Of a DNA stretch of 64,000 nucleotides, positions 52,002 through 61,999 are shown in pieces. The position numbers and the translations under genes are program-made. Source of the stretch: Roseofilum capinflatum BLCC-M114 (GTDB lineage Bacteria > Cyanobacteriota > Cyanobacteriia > Cyanobacteriales > Desertifilaceae). Position 1 is the stretch's first letter, and every line of letters starts with the position of its first letter. The stretch is taken from the NCBI RefSeq assembly GCF_030068505.1, contig NZ_JAQOSO010000015.1, forward strand, positions 1 to 64,000, given 5' to 3'. The notes below the pieces were generated by a model. That model saw only the letters and a program-made list of their open reading frames with translations. It had not been told where the DNA came from and searched no databases.

Positions 52002-55000
52002 CTAGGACAAGCCATTAAACGAGGACACACTGATAAATGAGGAAGCAGTAAAGACGGATGAACTGGTATTATTGACAATTCCCAAGACTTGATTGCTGCC
52101 ATTGACACTAATCACGGTACTGTTATTGCTAGTGGAGAAAATGGACAGGTTGAAAAAGCTGAGATTACCAGTAAGGACAATTTGATCGATGCCAACCTGG
52201 AAATCTTGAATGATATCGGCATTATTGATGTTGGTATTGCTGGTATTCACGCGCAAGACAAAGGCATCCGCACCTTCTCCACCGTTGAGAATATCAGTAC
52301 CAAAATCGCCGACGAGGAAATCATTTCCGAGTCCACCACTGAGGAAATCATTCCCTTGTCCTCCATGAACTACATCATTACCGTCGCCACCGCTCACGAT
52401 ATCATCACCGCGATCGCCTCGAACGGCATCGTCACCGCGATCGCCACTGACAAAATCATTACCTTGGCCCCCATGACCGGTATCATTGCCTTGACCGCAG
52501 AAAACGTTGTCATTTCCAGTGTTTCCACTCACGAAGTCATTACCGGTATTGCCATTAATGACATCATCGCCTCCCAGACCATGCAGTTGGTCGTTACCGC
52601 CTAAGCCCTGCATGTTGTCGTTATTTGCACTTCCTATTAATACATCACTTCCTGGAGTCCCGATAGGGGGAGATAACATTGGATCTCCCGGTTGTGGGGA
52701 GGGTGCTGGAGAAGGCGATGGTGGGGCAGAAGGATCGGAAGGAGGAGTTGGTGATGGAGTTGGTGCGATCGGAGGTGTTGGAGTCGGTGATGGAGTGGGA
52801 ACTGGAGGTGGTGTTGGAGTCGGAGTAGGTGTCGGGGTTGGGGTTGGAGTTGGAGTTGGAGTCGGAGTTGGAGTCGGAGTCGGAGTCGGGGTTGGGGTTG
52901 GAGTCGGGGTTGGGAGATCTGATCCGGTACTAAGTTTAATAATATAGCCATCTCCATCTCCAGCACTGAGTAAGTCAACAATGCCATCATTATCAATATC
53001 GATGTTCTCTCTAAACGTTCCAGTGGCAATCAGATTATCGCCGGGATCTGTGGCAAGCTGAACGCCAAAATCTTCGCTAGTGCTGCCAACATTTGTTGCC
53101 CAATCTAGGGAACCATTGCTGTTAAACTGAGCAATGTAAGCATCTCCGCCGCCAGCGCTGGTTACATCAGCAACTCCATCTCCATTTAAGTCGTGCGCTC
53201 CTTCAAACCGGCCGCTGACAAATACATTACCCTTGCTGTCAGTGGTGATTTGTGCTTGACCAATATTTGTGCCTAAATTATGTGCCCAGGCAAATGTGCT
53301 ATCACTATTAAATTTAGCCAAGTAAGTATTGCCAAGTTCAGCACCAATGAGGTCGAGAGTACCATCTCCATCAATATCGATATTGCCCCCAAAGAAACCA
53401 GTCGTAAAGACATTTCCGGCATTGTCGGTGGCGATCGCGATACCAAATTCGTTATCACCGAATACGGTATCGTCATTGCCGATACTGGTAGACCAAGCGA
53501 GAGCGCCATTGCTGTTAAACTTAACAATGTAAGCGTCATTACCGCCAGCACTGGTCAGATCGATCGCTCCATCACCATCAATATCGATCGCACCTTGAAA
53601 CGTTCCCGTGGCGATCGGATTGCCCAAATTATCCGTAGTAACGCCACTTCCCAATTCATTATTACCACTGCCTCCAATCGTGTTAGCCCATGCTAAGTTA
53701 CCATTACTATCCAATCGGGCAATGTAGGGATCGTCGCCTCCAGCACTGGTAAGATCGGCAGTGCCATCTCCGTCAATATCGATGCTTCCGGTGAACGTGC
53801 CAGAGATAAAGATATTATTCGAGTTGTCTGTAGCAATACCAAAACCACGACTGTTATCACCACTGATACTGGGAACATTTTGTATGGATTTAGCCCAAGC
53901 CAAAGTCCCATTGCTGTTAAATTTAGCAATGTAAGGGCTGAAAAAGTTGGCAGAATTATTGGTGAGTTCGGCGATACCATCTCCATTGAGGTCAAGGGAT
54001 GTTGAACTAGCAAAAGAACCGATGATCAATACATCGCCAGCACTATCGGTAGCGATGTTGCTCAAGAAATGAGTACCTTGTTGACCAGTTCCATTCAGCT
54101 CAGTTCCCCAAAGTACAGAGCCATCATTGGTAAATTTCGTCAGGTAGAGGTCGCGTTCTCGATCGCGATCGATCAGATCGAGGGTTCCATCGCCATTAAT
54201 GTCGATATTTTGCTGGAAATTACCAACAGAAAAAATATTACCCGCACTATCTGTAGAGAGTAAAGCACCTTCATCGATTAGGCTGTTGCCAATACTCCTA
54301 GCCCAGACTAAATCGGGTGGCGTTCCCGGTGTGGGTGTGGGGGTTGGAGTCGGGGTTGGTGTGGTGCTGGTGAGGTAGCGTTGGGCGTAAATACCTGTGC
54401 CATCGCCATCTTGTTCTTCGCTTTCCCAAACAATAGCGACTTGTCCATTCCCTCCTAGGGCAATATCGGGATTGCGTTGATCGCGATCGGTAAAGGTATT
54501 AACCTGGAATTCTTCACCATCGGGTTGCCCTTGAGCATCATAGCGTTGAGCATAAACTCCTCGCCCGCTACCATCTTGAAGACCGCTCTCCCAAGTGATG
54601 ATAAAGCTACCATCATTATCCATGCTCACTTCTGGAGCAAGCTGTTCGGCAATGATGGTGGTATTCACCTGAAATTCCGCGCCCATGGGATTACCATCAC
54701 TGCCATAGCGTTGGGCAAAAACCCCTTCTAGGCTGCCGTCTTGATTCATACTTTCCCAAGTAATCACAAATTGCCCACTGGCATTCATGGAGACGGATGG
54801 GTTACGCTGATCGCCGGTAGTCAAGGTATTGACTCTAAACTCGCTGCCAACTGGATTACCGGTATTGTCATAGCGTTGAGCATAAATGCCTTCACCACTG
54901 TCATCTTGGCCGTTGCTCTGCCATGCGACAATAAAATTACCACTGTTATCCATGCCTATGGAGGGGAAACTTTGGAAATCAGTGGTAAAAGTATTGACTT

Positions 55001-55526
55001 GGAATTCCGAGCCTTGGGGAGTTCCATTACTGTCATAGCGTTGGGCAAAAATGCCGTTAAGGTCTCCATCTTGATCGAAACTAGACCAAGCAATGACAAA
55101 GTTGCCATTGGCATCTAGAGCAACGGAAGATGATTCCTGGAAGCTCTCAGTTGTCCTATTGACTTGGAATTCTCCACCTTGCGGGGAGCCATCACTACCA
55201 TAGCGTTGGGCATAGACTCCATTTTCACTACCATCTTGATTAAAGCTTGTCCAAGTAATGACAAAGTTGCCATTGGGAGCGAAGGCAATTGAAGGCGAAA
55301 ATTGGAAGTCTTCGGTTGTGGTATTGACTTGGAATTCTCCACCTTGAGGAGAGCCTGCATTATCATAACGCTGGCCATACACTCCCGATTCGCTGCCATC
55401 TTGACCAAAACTTGTCCAAGTGACGACAGCATTACCATTTGCATCCAGTGCAACTTCGGGTGCGTCTTGGAAATCGGTAGTTGTGGTATTCACCAGAAAT
55501 TCAGCACCAACAGGATTAACAGGCAT
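52002..55526 (-). CDS. RTX protein with two seven-fold repeat (beta-propeller-like) domains
   Basis: 1174 residues. About 1-390: seven repeats of about 55 residues (E-F-Q-V-N-T-T-T, then W-x-S-x-x-Q-D-G-S and Y-A-Q-R-Y-D). After a T-P-linker, about 405-880: seven further repeats (W-A-x-S-I-G, then D-I-D-G-D-G-T-x-D-L and Y-I-A-K-F-N-S-N-G) of the SBBP kind, most with an EF-hand-like D-x-D-G-D-G loop. Then a long P-T-rich linker, RTX nonapeptides (about 1000-1095) and an RTX C-terminal domain. Sevenfold repeats suggest two seven-bladed propellers. It is probably secreted by a type I system; role unknown, perhaps surface or matrix binding. Confidence 0.88.
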   Translation of the reverse strand: MPVNPVGAEFLVNTTTTDFQDAPEVALDANGNAVVTWTSFGQDGSESGVYGQRYDNAGSPQGGEFQVNTTTEDFQFSPSIAFAPNGNFVITWTSFNQDGSENGVYAQRYGSDGSPQGGEFQVNRTTESFQESSSVALDANGNFVIAWSSFDQDGDLNGIFAQRYDSNGTPQGSEFQVNTFTTDFQSFPSIGMDNSGNFIVAWQSNGQDDSGEGIYAQRYDNTGNPVGSEFRVNTLTTGDQRNPSVSMNASGQFVITWESMNQDGSLEGVFAQRYGSDGNPMGAEFQVNTTIIAEQLAPEVSMDNDGSFIITWESGLQDGSGRGVYAQRYDAQGQPDGEEFQVNTFTDRDQRNPDIALGGNGQVAIVWESEEQDGDGTGIYAQRYLTSTTPTPTPTPTPTPGTPPDLVWARSIGNSLIDEGALLSTDSAGNIFSVGNFQQNIDINGDGTLDLIDRDRERDLYLTKFTNDGSVLWGTELNGTGQQGTHFLSNIATDSAGDVLIIGSFASSTSLDLNGDGIAELTNNSANFFSPYIAKFNSNGTLAWAKSIQNVPSISGDNSRGFGIATDNSNNIFISGTFTGSIDIDGDGTADLTSAGGDDPYIARLDSNGNLAWANTIGGSGNNELGSGVTTDNLGNPIATGTFQGAIDIDGDGAIDLTSAGGNDAYIVKFNSNGALAWSTSIGNDDTVFGDNEFGIAIATDNAGNVFTTGFFGGNIDIDGDGTLDLIGAELGNTYLAKFNSDSTFAWAHNLGTNIGQAQITTDSKGNVFVSGRFEGAHDLNGDGVADVTSAGGGDAYIAQFNSNGSLDWATNVGSTSEDFGVQLATDPGDNLIATGTFRENIDIDNDGIVDLLSAGDGDGYIIKLSTGSDLPTPTPTPTPTPTPTPTPTPTPTPTPTPTPTPTPTPPPVPTPSPTPTPPIAPTPSPTPPSDPSAPPSPSPAPSPQPGDPMLSPPIGTPGSDVLIGSANNDNMQGLGGNDQLHGLGGDDVINGNTGNDFVSGNTGNDNVFCGQGNDTGHGGQGNDFVSGDRGDDAVRGDRGDDIVSGGDGNDVVHGGQGNDFLSGGLGNDFLVGDFGTDILNGGEGADAFVLRVNTSNTNINNADIIQDFQVGIDQIVLTGNLSFFNLSIFSTSNNSTVISVNGSNQVLGIVNNTSSSVFTASSFISVSSFNGLS

Positions 55527-55698
55527 CAGTTTTTTCTCCTTGGATAGTTCAGGGTAAAAGCAATAGATTAAGTAGCAATATCACTTGATTGCAATTGGCG
55601 TTTTTGCCAGTGTTTCCTGGGTTAGCTTCTTTGCTAGATAACCAACCCAGGTTAAGTTTTTCAGGAGCTAGTCAAAGAAGTATTCAATACTTGATTTT

Positions 55699-57546
55699 CT
55701 AATTGACTAGATCAACTGTTGCAGAGCATGGTCGGAATCCACTATTTAGATTACCAGTTAAATCAATAGGTCGTATTTGCTCATAATCTATTTGTGACCT
55801 ACTTGTACTAGTTAAAGCTACCCCTAAGAACCCTCCACGACGTGTATCACATTCACCATTACCGAGTGCATAGCCACTATTGGTAATTTCAAAGCGGTAT
55901 GTTCCTCTTCTCCTGCGACTAGGTGGAATGTCAACCCTATAATATCCCAACCCTCTAAGTTGACTGCCGGTAATCTCAAGTCTCCAAGCATCATTCTCTG
56001 GTACTACATAGTTAACAGTCAGGATTGCTGAAGACTGATAGGGAATTTGAGAACGACTCAAAGTAGCTTCAAACAATTCACTATTAAGTGGTTCATCACA
56101 CACATCTAATCCTAATGCCTCCCGAAGTGTTGTACGAAGTAGCTCATTTTGCTCTTTTGCATCAGAAATAGCCAAATCAAAAGTATATTCTGCAATACCC
56201 TCAGCTATGTCATCATCAAGGAATTTAAATAATTTATCAGCAAACGGTATAGGTGGTGGAGATCCTGGCTCGCCAAACATTAACCAACAAGTGGCATCGA
56301 CTATGAAACTGGTAGAAAACGCTGCTAAAATTACACCAGAAGATGCCACAAAACCTGCTGTTGTAACCGCAGCACCGAGAGCTGGTACAACTGCCCCTGC
56401 AAATTTTAAGCCCAAAATTCCTAGACTCCAAGCACCAACTGCATCAGAAAGTGCTCCCAGGAGATTACATAATCCTTGACCAAACTCACAAATTCTAGCC
56501 AAAGCAAATTGATTATAGCTGTTGGGTCGTCGCCGAGAACGATCGGGTAGTGATGTAGCACTAGGACTAGGAAAACGTATCGAGCCGGTTTGATAATCTC
56601 CTATATAAGTGCCTAGTGCATATCCACCTCTGTTACTAACAGTAAACTGCTCAAGGTTTCCCGTGTTAACTGAGGTACTATTAATCGTCATCCCATTACC
56701 TTCAGGGTCATACTGAACTTCAAAAGAAGGTAAGCCGCAAGCTTCACGACTGGCAGAAACAAAGCGCATTGACTCCTGATATACCCGGTCTCCATCCTTG
56801 CGAATGGTGGTAATAAACTGACAGCCTTCTCCTCCAAGACTTTCCAGATATAGTTCCACCAGTTGGGAAGAAAGAACATTCACCTTAGAGAAAGCAAATT
56901 CCAGGTTTTTCTTCGTAATATCATCCTCTGGAATAACCTCATCTAAAGTTAGAGTAAAGTCTCCTTCTCGACTCCCCGTACACCGGCCCATCGGTGTCAC
57001 TGTTCCGGAATATTCTTCAGGATTATTTCTGTTCACCGTGCCTTCAAATTCCTGTATAAATCCTTCTTCTGTTAAGGGATAAATCGTCAGTTCAACCCGC
57101 TCTCCTCTGCTTCTAATCGTACCGGTGATTGAAGCTGTCGGGTCTTGACTCGCTGATGGACGAATAACACCACTGAGTTGATTCCCCGATCGAATTAAAT
57201 TAACTTCCTCATCTCCCTGAATTGAACACCGACCCCCAGAATTAGGCACTCGATATTCAGGAAACTCTAACGTCCAAATTGTATAACCAGTCGGCGGAGT
57301 TGCCTGAGCGATTTGATTCGACAACCCCTCCCATAAATCTCGATCTACTGGTTGACTCACCACCCCAGAAGTGGCAGCCACACTCCTACCAGAAACCTTG
57401 GCTGCTGTGGCAATACACAAGCCAGAGTCCGCCCCCAAAAGACCGCACAATACAACAGCAAGAAGGCGATTAATCCAACTTCCATGGACTAAAATTAAGC
57501 CCAAAAAACTGACGATTCCTAAAATCAACCAACGCAGGTGACGCAT
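55699..57546 (-). CDS. Large membrane-anchored protein of unknown function
   Basis: 615 residues. An N-terminal hydrophobic double helix (about 6-50, L-I-L-G-I-V-S-F-L-G-L-I-L) serves as signal or anchor. The body includes a lipocalin-like or beta-rich segment (G-Y-T-I-W-T-L-E-F, R-C-T-G-S-R-E-G-D-F-T-L), a second hydrophobic block about 365-415 (A-G-A-V-V-P-A-L-G-A-A-V-T-T-A-G-F-V), and beta-rich ends with scattered Cys. I recognise no family. It is the gene upstream of the double-propeller RTX protein on the same strand, 172 bases apart, but no functional link is shown. Confidence 0.7.
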   Translation of the reverse strand: MRHLRWLILGIVSFLGLILVHGSWINRLLAVVLCGLLGADSGLCIATAAKVSGRSVAATSGVVSQPVDRDLWEGLSNQIAQATPPTGYTIWTLEFPEYRVPNSGGRCSIQGDEEVNLIRSGNQLSGVIRPSASQDPTASITGTIRSRGERVELTIYPLTEEGFIQEFEGTVNRNNPEEYSGTVTPMGRCTGSREGDFTLTLDEVIPEDDITKKNLEFAFSKVNVLSSQLVELYLESLGGEGCQFITTIRKDGDRVYQESMRFVSASREACGLPSFEVQYDPEGNGMTINSTSVNTGNLEQFTVSNRGGYALGTYIGDYQTGSIRFPSPSATSLPDRSRRRPNSYNQFALARICEFGQGLCNLLGALSDAVGAWSLGILGLKFAGAVVPALGAAVTTAGFVASSGVILAAFSTSFIVDATCWLMFGEPGSPPPIPFADKLFKFLDDDIAEGIAEYTFDLAISDAKEQNELLRTTLREALGLDVCDEPLNSELFEATLSRSQIPYQSSAILTVNYVVPENDAWRLEITGSQLRGLGYYRVDIPPSRRRRGTYRFEITNSGYALGNGECDTRRGGFLGVALTSTSRSQIDYEQIRPIDLTGNLNSGFRPCSATVDLVN

Positions 57547-57975
57547 TATTTTTTCCTCAAAAAAAGTTGACTAATTTTGCAAACAATCCATTCATTTTTA
57601 GTGATTTTTACATAAGATACTAACTGGAAAGTCCCTCTCCCTAAATCCCTCTCCCACGGGAGAGGGACTTTCCCCCTTCTCCTGCGGGAGAAGGGGGCAG
57701 GGGGATGAGGGCGACGGGTCTAGGATTCATTAAAATTGGTATCGATAGACTGTTCTCAATCCTCAGTCCCCAGAAACTTAGCCATGATTGTACCAAAGGT
57801 CAGTCATATTTAGGTTAAAAAAATCTAAAAAAATCAGCAAAATACCTTAAACTTTTGTTCTAAAAGTAGCAAAAAGTAGCGTTTAGTGTCATATGGTAGC
57901 ATTTGGTGTAGTCTTTCCGGCTGTACATCTCCCAGAAGCCCTGTGATAAAGTAAAGAAAAACTCCTCCTCAACCT
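57547..57975. repeat. Intergenic stretch with core of the MITE-like repeat and direct repeats
   Basis: About 430 bases without a gene. From 57629 to about 57712 it holds the hairpin core of the MITE-like family (CCCTCTCCCTAAATCCCTCT and CTTCTCCTGCGGGAGAAGG) but lacks the TATAGC ends. Direct repeats before the Uma2 gene are listed separately. Confidence 0.65.
57876..57909 (+). promoter_or_regulatory. 20-bp-spaced direct repeats GTAGCRTTTRGTGT
   Basis: GTAGCGTTTAGTGT (57876-57889) and GTAGCATTTGGTGT (57896-57909) lie two helix turns apart, with a further GTAGCAAAAA just before. They are 67 bases upstream of the broken Uma2 gene and could be an operator. Confidence 0.4.
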
Positions 57976-58666
57976 ATGCAACTCGAATACCACCCCAGAG
58001 ATTACTACCCCTCAGCACAAGATTTACCTGACTCAGATGAGACTCCTGTGGATAACGAACTGCAAGATCTAATTCCCACTCTCCTCAAAGCGATGCTGGC
58101 TTCCATTTGGGCGGAGCGCATGGATTGGTTTTTTGGCGTGGATATGGGAATTTACACCGATCCTAATCAACCAGCCATTGTCCCCGATGGTTTTTTGAGT
58201 ATCGGTGTCCCTAGAATTACCTAGAATTATGGGTGAAGGTTTGCGCTTATCCTATGTTCTTTGGGAAGAGCAACAAGTTCCCACTTTAGTGTTAGAAGTA
58301 GTTTCGCAAACGAGAAGAGGAGAATATAGCCAGAAAAAACAACAATATGCACAACTGGGAGTTCCCTACTCTGTCATTTATAATCCCCTGCGGACACAAC
58401 AACCCAGATTAGAAGTGCATCAACTCAAGGGAGGTGCATATCAATTATTATCGGGGGAACCCGTGTGGTTACCGGAACTCAATTTAGGTATAGGTAGAGA
58501 GCGAGGGACGTATCAAGGGATAGAGAGAGAATGGCTCTATTGGTACGATGAAGAGGGAAAACGCTATCTGACTCCAGAGGAAAGATGCCTTCGCGCCGAA
58601 TCTGAGTTACAACAGCTACGGGAGAAACTCCGACAATTAAATATCGATCCCGATACTCTATTATAG
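57976..58666 (+). pseudogene. Uma2 family endonuclease, frameshifted by a 10-bp duplication
   Basis: The 5' frame runs to 58224 with D-M-G-I-Y-T-D-P and V-P-D-G-F-L-S-I-G-V-P-R, the start of the Uma2 PD-(D/E)xK core. CCTAGAATTA then occurs twice in a row (58210-58219, 58220-58229). Removing one copy restores V-P-R-I-M-G-E-G-L-R-L-S-Y-V-L-W-E-E and P-T-L-V-L-E-V-V-S (E-V core) through to 58666. The remainder includes Y-x-x-L-G-V-x-Y and a C-terminal helix. Without the duplication it would be a full Uma2 protein of about 225 residues. A GTG at 58205 could start a partial product. Confidence 0.85.
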
Positions 58667-58687
58667 TTGCCCAACAGCAACTCCCAG

Positions 58688-58721
58688 AAAAAACTCGGTT
58701 CCCTAAATCAGGGTAACCGAG
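58688..58721 (-). terminator. Rho-independent terminator of glgB
   Basis: On the minus strand CTCGGTTACCCT pairs with AGGG-AACCGAG with one bulge and is followed by six T. It lies 50 bases after the glgB stop. Confidence 0.8.
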
Positions 58722-58770
58722 CCTTTAACTAGGTAAAATTTTACCTATTAATTAGAGAAAACATTAGCAT

Positions 58771-61110
58771 TTACACGGCTTCAGCCTCCTCCACCTCAAC
58801 CGCATCCACATTAAACGCAGCCTCAGTCTTCTTGCGATCCAGCTTCAAATACAATACCCCTAACGGAGGCAAACACAACTCAATCGAATGGGGATAATTA
58901 TGGAACCACCACTCATCCGTCCATTTACCCCCCAAATTCCCCATATTGCTACCCCCGTATTCATAGGAATCGCTATTAAACAACTCCGTATAGAATCCCG
59001 GTTCAGGAACCCCAATCCGATAATGGGAATGAGGTTGGGGCGTAAAGTTACACACAATCACCAAAAAGTCATCGCTCTCCTTATCCCGACGGATAAAGGA
59101 CACCACACTATGGTTATTATCATTACAATCAATCCAAGAAAATCCCTCTTGGCCAAAATCCTGAGTATAGAGCGCCGGTTCGCTCCGATACAGAGCATTA
59201 ATATTGCACATAAACTTCTTCAGCTTTTGATGGGGTTCATACTGCAACAATTGCCACTCTAGATCGCTCCAAGCATTCCACTCACTCCACTGCCCAAACT
59301 CCATCCCCATAAACAAAGTTTTCTTACCGGGATGAGCATACATATAACTAAACAAAGCCCGCACACTAGCAAACTTTTGCCAATGGGTCGGATCATCCGT
59401 TGGCCCAGGCATCTTACCAATAATGCTACTCTTACAATGCACCACCTCATCATGGGAGAGCGCCAGCATAAAATTCTCACTATAGTGATACATAATGCTG
59501 AACGTCACATTATTTTGATGGAATTGGCGGAACCAAGGATCAAGGCTGAAGTAGTCCAACATATCATGCATCCAGCCCATATTCCACTTCAAATTGAAGC
59601 CCAAACCGCCCACATACGTTGGCCAAGAAACCATCGGCCAAGAAGTCGATTCTTCCGCCACCGAAATCGTTCCAGGGAAATAACTAAACAAGCAATGATT
59701 CACCTGACGCAAGAAATCAGCCGCTTCAATATGTTCATGACCTCCATATTGGTTAGCCACCCATTCCCCATCTTTCCGCAGATAATTCAGATAGAGCATA
59801 GACGCAACCGCATCCACCCGCATTCCATCAATGTGGAATTTGTCATACCAGAATAAAGCATTCGCCACCAAAAAGTTGCGGACTTCATTACGGCCATAGT
59901 TAAACACTAAGGTTCCCCATTCCTTATGTTCCCCTTTCCGAGGGTCAGCATGTTCATAGAGATGGGTTCCATCAAAGAACGCCAAACCATGACCATCTTT
60001 AGGAAAGTGTCCGGGAACCCAGTCTACTAAAACCCCAATCCCATTTTGGTGACATTGATCGACAAAGTACATCAAATCTTGGGGGGTTCCAAACCGGGAA
60101 GTCGCTGCATAATAACCCGTCACTTGGTAACCCCAACTGCCATCAAAGGGATGTTCAGCAATAGGAAGCAATTCAATATGGGTAAAACCGAGTTCCTTAA
60201 CATAGGGAACCAGTTTATGGGCCAGTTCGCGATAGGTGAGGAAGCGACCACCGGGGTTGAGTTCCGAGGTAATGACTACCGGTTCAGTTTCGCCATTCGG
60301 CAGTTTAGCCGGTTCTTCTGAAGACGCATGAAGCCATGAGCCTAAATGGAGTTCATAGACCGAGATGGGTTTGGTTAGGGGGTCGGTATTGCGTCTTTCT
60401 TCCATCCAGTCCCTATCATTCCAAGTGTAGTCATCCAGGTCGGTGACAATAGAGCTGGTTTTGGGCCGCACTTCTTGTTGGAACCCATAGGGGTCTGATT
60501 TTTCGTAGATATGTCCGGCTGGATTTTTAATTTCGTATTTGTAGAGTGTGTTTACACCCAGGTCAGGAATGAAGAGTTCCCACACTCCGTTACCCGTGCG
60601 GCGCATTTGGTGCTGACGGCCATCCCAGTTGTTGAAGGTTCCCAGGACGGAGACGTTGCGAGCATTGGGGGCCCAGACGGCAAAATAAACCCCTTTTACG
60701 CCATCAACGGTCATTAGGTGAGCGCCGAGTTTTTCGTAGATGCGGTGATGGTTCCCTTCGGCAAACAGGTGAATGTCAAATTCGGTGAGTTTGGGAGACC
60801 TGAAGGCGTAGGGGTCGTAAATGATGCGCTCGTGTTCGCCTTCTTTGACGCGCAGTTGGTAGTTACTTAGTTCAGGAATGTCAATGCTGCACTCGAAGAA
60901 GTGAGGGTTGTGTACCGACTGCATGGGGTATTCTTGGCGTTGTTCCGGGAGTACCACCGATACAGCTTCGGCGTTGGGTTGATAGGCTCGCACAACCCAG
61001 GTTGATTTACCGTTATTCTCTATTTTGTGGGGGCCAAGAACTTCAAAGGGGTCATGATGTTGGTTCCATACAATGCGATCGATTTGGTCGGTGGCAATGG
61101 TCATTGACAT
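58771..61110 (-). CDS. glgB: 1,4-alpha-glucan branching enzyme
   Basis: 779 residues, full length. N-terminal N1 and CBM48 domains ([19 protein letters not shown]) precede the GH13 barrel with [11 protein letters not shown] (nucleophile Asp), A-E-E-S-T (Glu) and S-H-D-E-V (third acid), and a C-terminal beta domain. It makes alpha-1,6 branches in glycogen. ATG 61110 has AAGGA seven bases upstream; M3 at 61104 is an alternative. A terminator follows. Confidence 0.97.
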   Translation of the reverse strand: MSMTIATDQIDRIVWNQHHDPFEVLGPHKIENNGKSTWVVRAYQPNAEAVSVVLPEQRQEYPMQSVHNPHFFECSIDIPELSNYQLRVKEGEHERIIYDPYAFRSPKLTEFDIHLFAEGNHHRIYEKLGAHLMTVDGVKGVYFAVWAPNARNVSVLGTFNNWDGRQHQMRRTGNGVWELFIPDLGVNTLYKYEIKNPAGHIYEKSDPYGFQQEVRPKTSSIVTDLDDYTWNDRDWMEERRNTDPLTKPISVYELHLGSWLHASSEEPAKLPNGETEPVVITSELNPGGRFLTYRELAHKLVPYVKELGFTHIELLPIAEHPFDGSWGYQVTGYYAATSRFGTPQDLMYFVDQCHQNGIGVLVDWVPGHFPKDGHGLAFFDGTHLYEHADPRKGEHKEWGTLVFNYGRNEVRNFLVANALFWYDKFHIDGMRVDAVASMLYLNYLRKDGEWVANQYGGHEHIEAADFLRQVNHCLFSYFPGTISVAEESTSWPMVSWPTYVGGLGFNLKWNMGWMHDMLDYFSLDPWFRQFHQNNVTFSIMYHYSENFMLALSHDEVVHCKSSIIGKMPGPTDDPTHWQKFASVRALFSYMYAHPGKKTLFMGMEFGQWSEWNAWSDLEWQLLQYEPHQKLKKFMCNINALYRSEPALYTQDFGQEGFSWIDCNDNNHSVVSFIRRDKESDDFLVIVCNFTPQPHSHYRIGVPEPGFYTELFNSDSYEYGGSNMGNLGGKWTDEWWFHNYPHSIELCLPPLGVLYLKLDRKKTEAAFNVDAVEVEEAEAV

Positions 61111-61334
61111 TTAATTATCCTTCCTTAAGTTTAAGAAATTTGATTGGCTTTGGTGGGTGTCCCCAACTGGGTCAGGATGATTACATTTTGTTTATATTTG
61201 ATATTTGACCATAAATCCTATGCCAATAGGAACAAATTTGGGGATTGAACATGGGGAACGATCCTGGGGACTGTATCACATTACCTTTAAAGGAGGTCAC
61301 GCCAATAGGCAATATGGAGTAATAGGTACTCCCC

Positions 61335-61997
61335 CTATCCCCCTAAGCCTGGAGGTAGGGCTTCTCCACAGTGTTGATGAATTTCCTGTATTCTTTCAAA
61401 TAGCCAGGGATATTGGGTTCTGTAGTGGGGAATGAGCGCTAGGGGACTCAATAGAGCGGCAGCAGCAATATCGGCGATGCTGATTTGTCCTCCGATCAGA
61501 TAGGGTTGATGTTGCCAGGTGTCACCTAAGATTTTGAGTCCGACTTCTAGGCGTTGGGTGGCGAGGGTAACGGCACGGGGATTAATGTTGTATTGGGTTT
61601 TAACGATTTGAATCACGGCTTGGCTAAACCAGGAGGGGTCGATCGCTTTTCCTTCTCCAGAGCGATAATGATAGTAAATGAAGCGGGTGGCGACTCCTAG
61701 GCTTTCGTCGAGCCAGTCTTCGAGGAGTTCGGCTTGCTGTTGTTGGTGGCGATCGCCTAAAATCAGACTCGGCTCAGGATACTCTTTTTCCAAATACTGC
61801 CAAATTTCGGTCGAATCACCAATTGCTCCATCCTCCGATAGCAGTACCGGAACCGTTTGCCCCCCAGTTAAGGGTTTCACTCGCAGAATATGAATCCCAG
61901 GCGTTAAGTTCTCCACTTCATAGGCAATTTTTTTATAGCCCAAAATCAAGCGAGCCTTACGACAGTAATGAGAGGTACTAAATTGCAGTAGACGCAT
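61335..61997 (-). CDS. Glutathione S-transferase-like protein
   Basis: 220 residues. N-terminal thioredoxin-like domain with S-T-S-H-Y-C-R-K-A-R (Ser/Cys near the active site), Q-T-V-P-V-L and D-S-T-E-I; C-terminal helical domain with I-S-I-A-D-I-A-A-A-A. It lies two bases after a receiver-cyclase gene (62000), so they share a transcript. Substrate unknown. Confidence 0.85.
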   Translation of the reverse strand: MRLLQFSTSHYCRKARLILGYKKIAYEVENLTPGIHILRVKPLTGGQTVPVLLSEDGAIGDSTEIWQYLEKEYPEPSLILGDRHQQQQAELLEDWLDESLGVATRFIYYHYRSGEGKAIDPSWFSQAVIQIVKTQYNINPRAVTLATQRLEVGLKILGDTWQHQPYLIGGQISIADIAAAALLSPLALIPHYRTQYPWLFERIQEIHQHCGEALPPGLGG

Positions 61998-61999
61998 GT

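Noticed and set aside
52089..54263. Several long open frames on the plus strand
   Set aside because: They are antisense to the RTX/propeller gene. Their repeated sequence simply mirrors the G-N-D and D-x-D-G repeats.
61111..61334. Spacer between GST and glgB as a possible RNA gene
   Set aside because: No strong stem, promoter or repeat could be found by eye.
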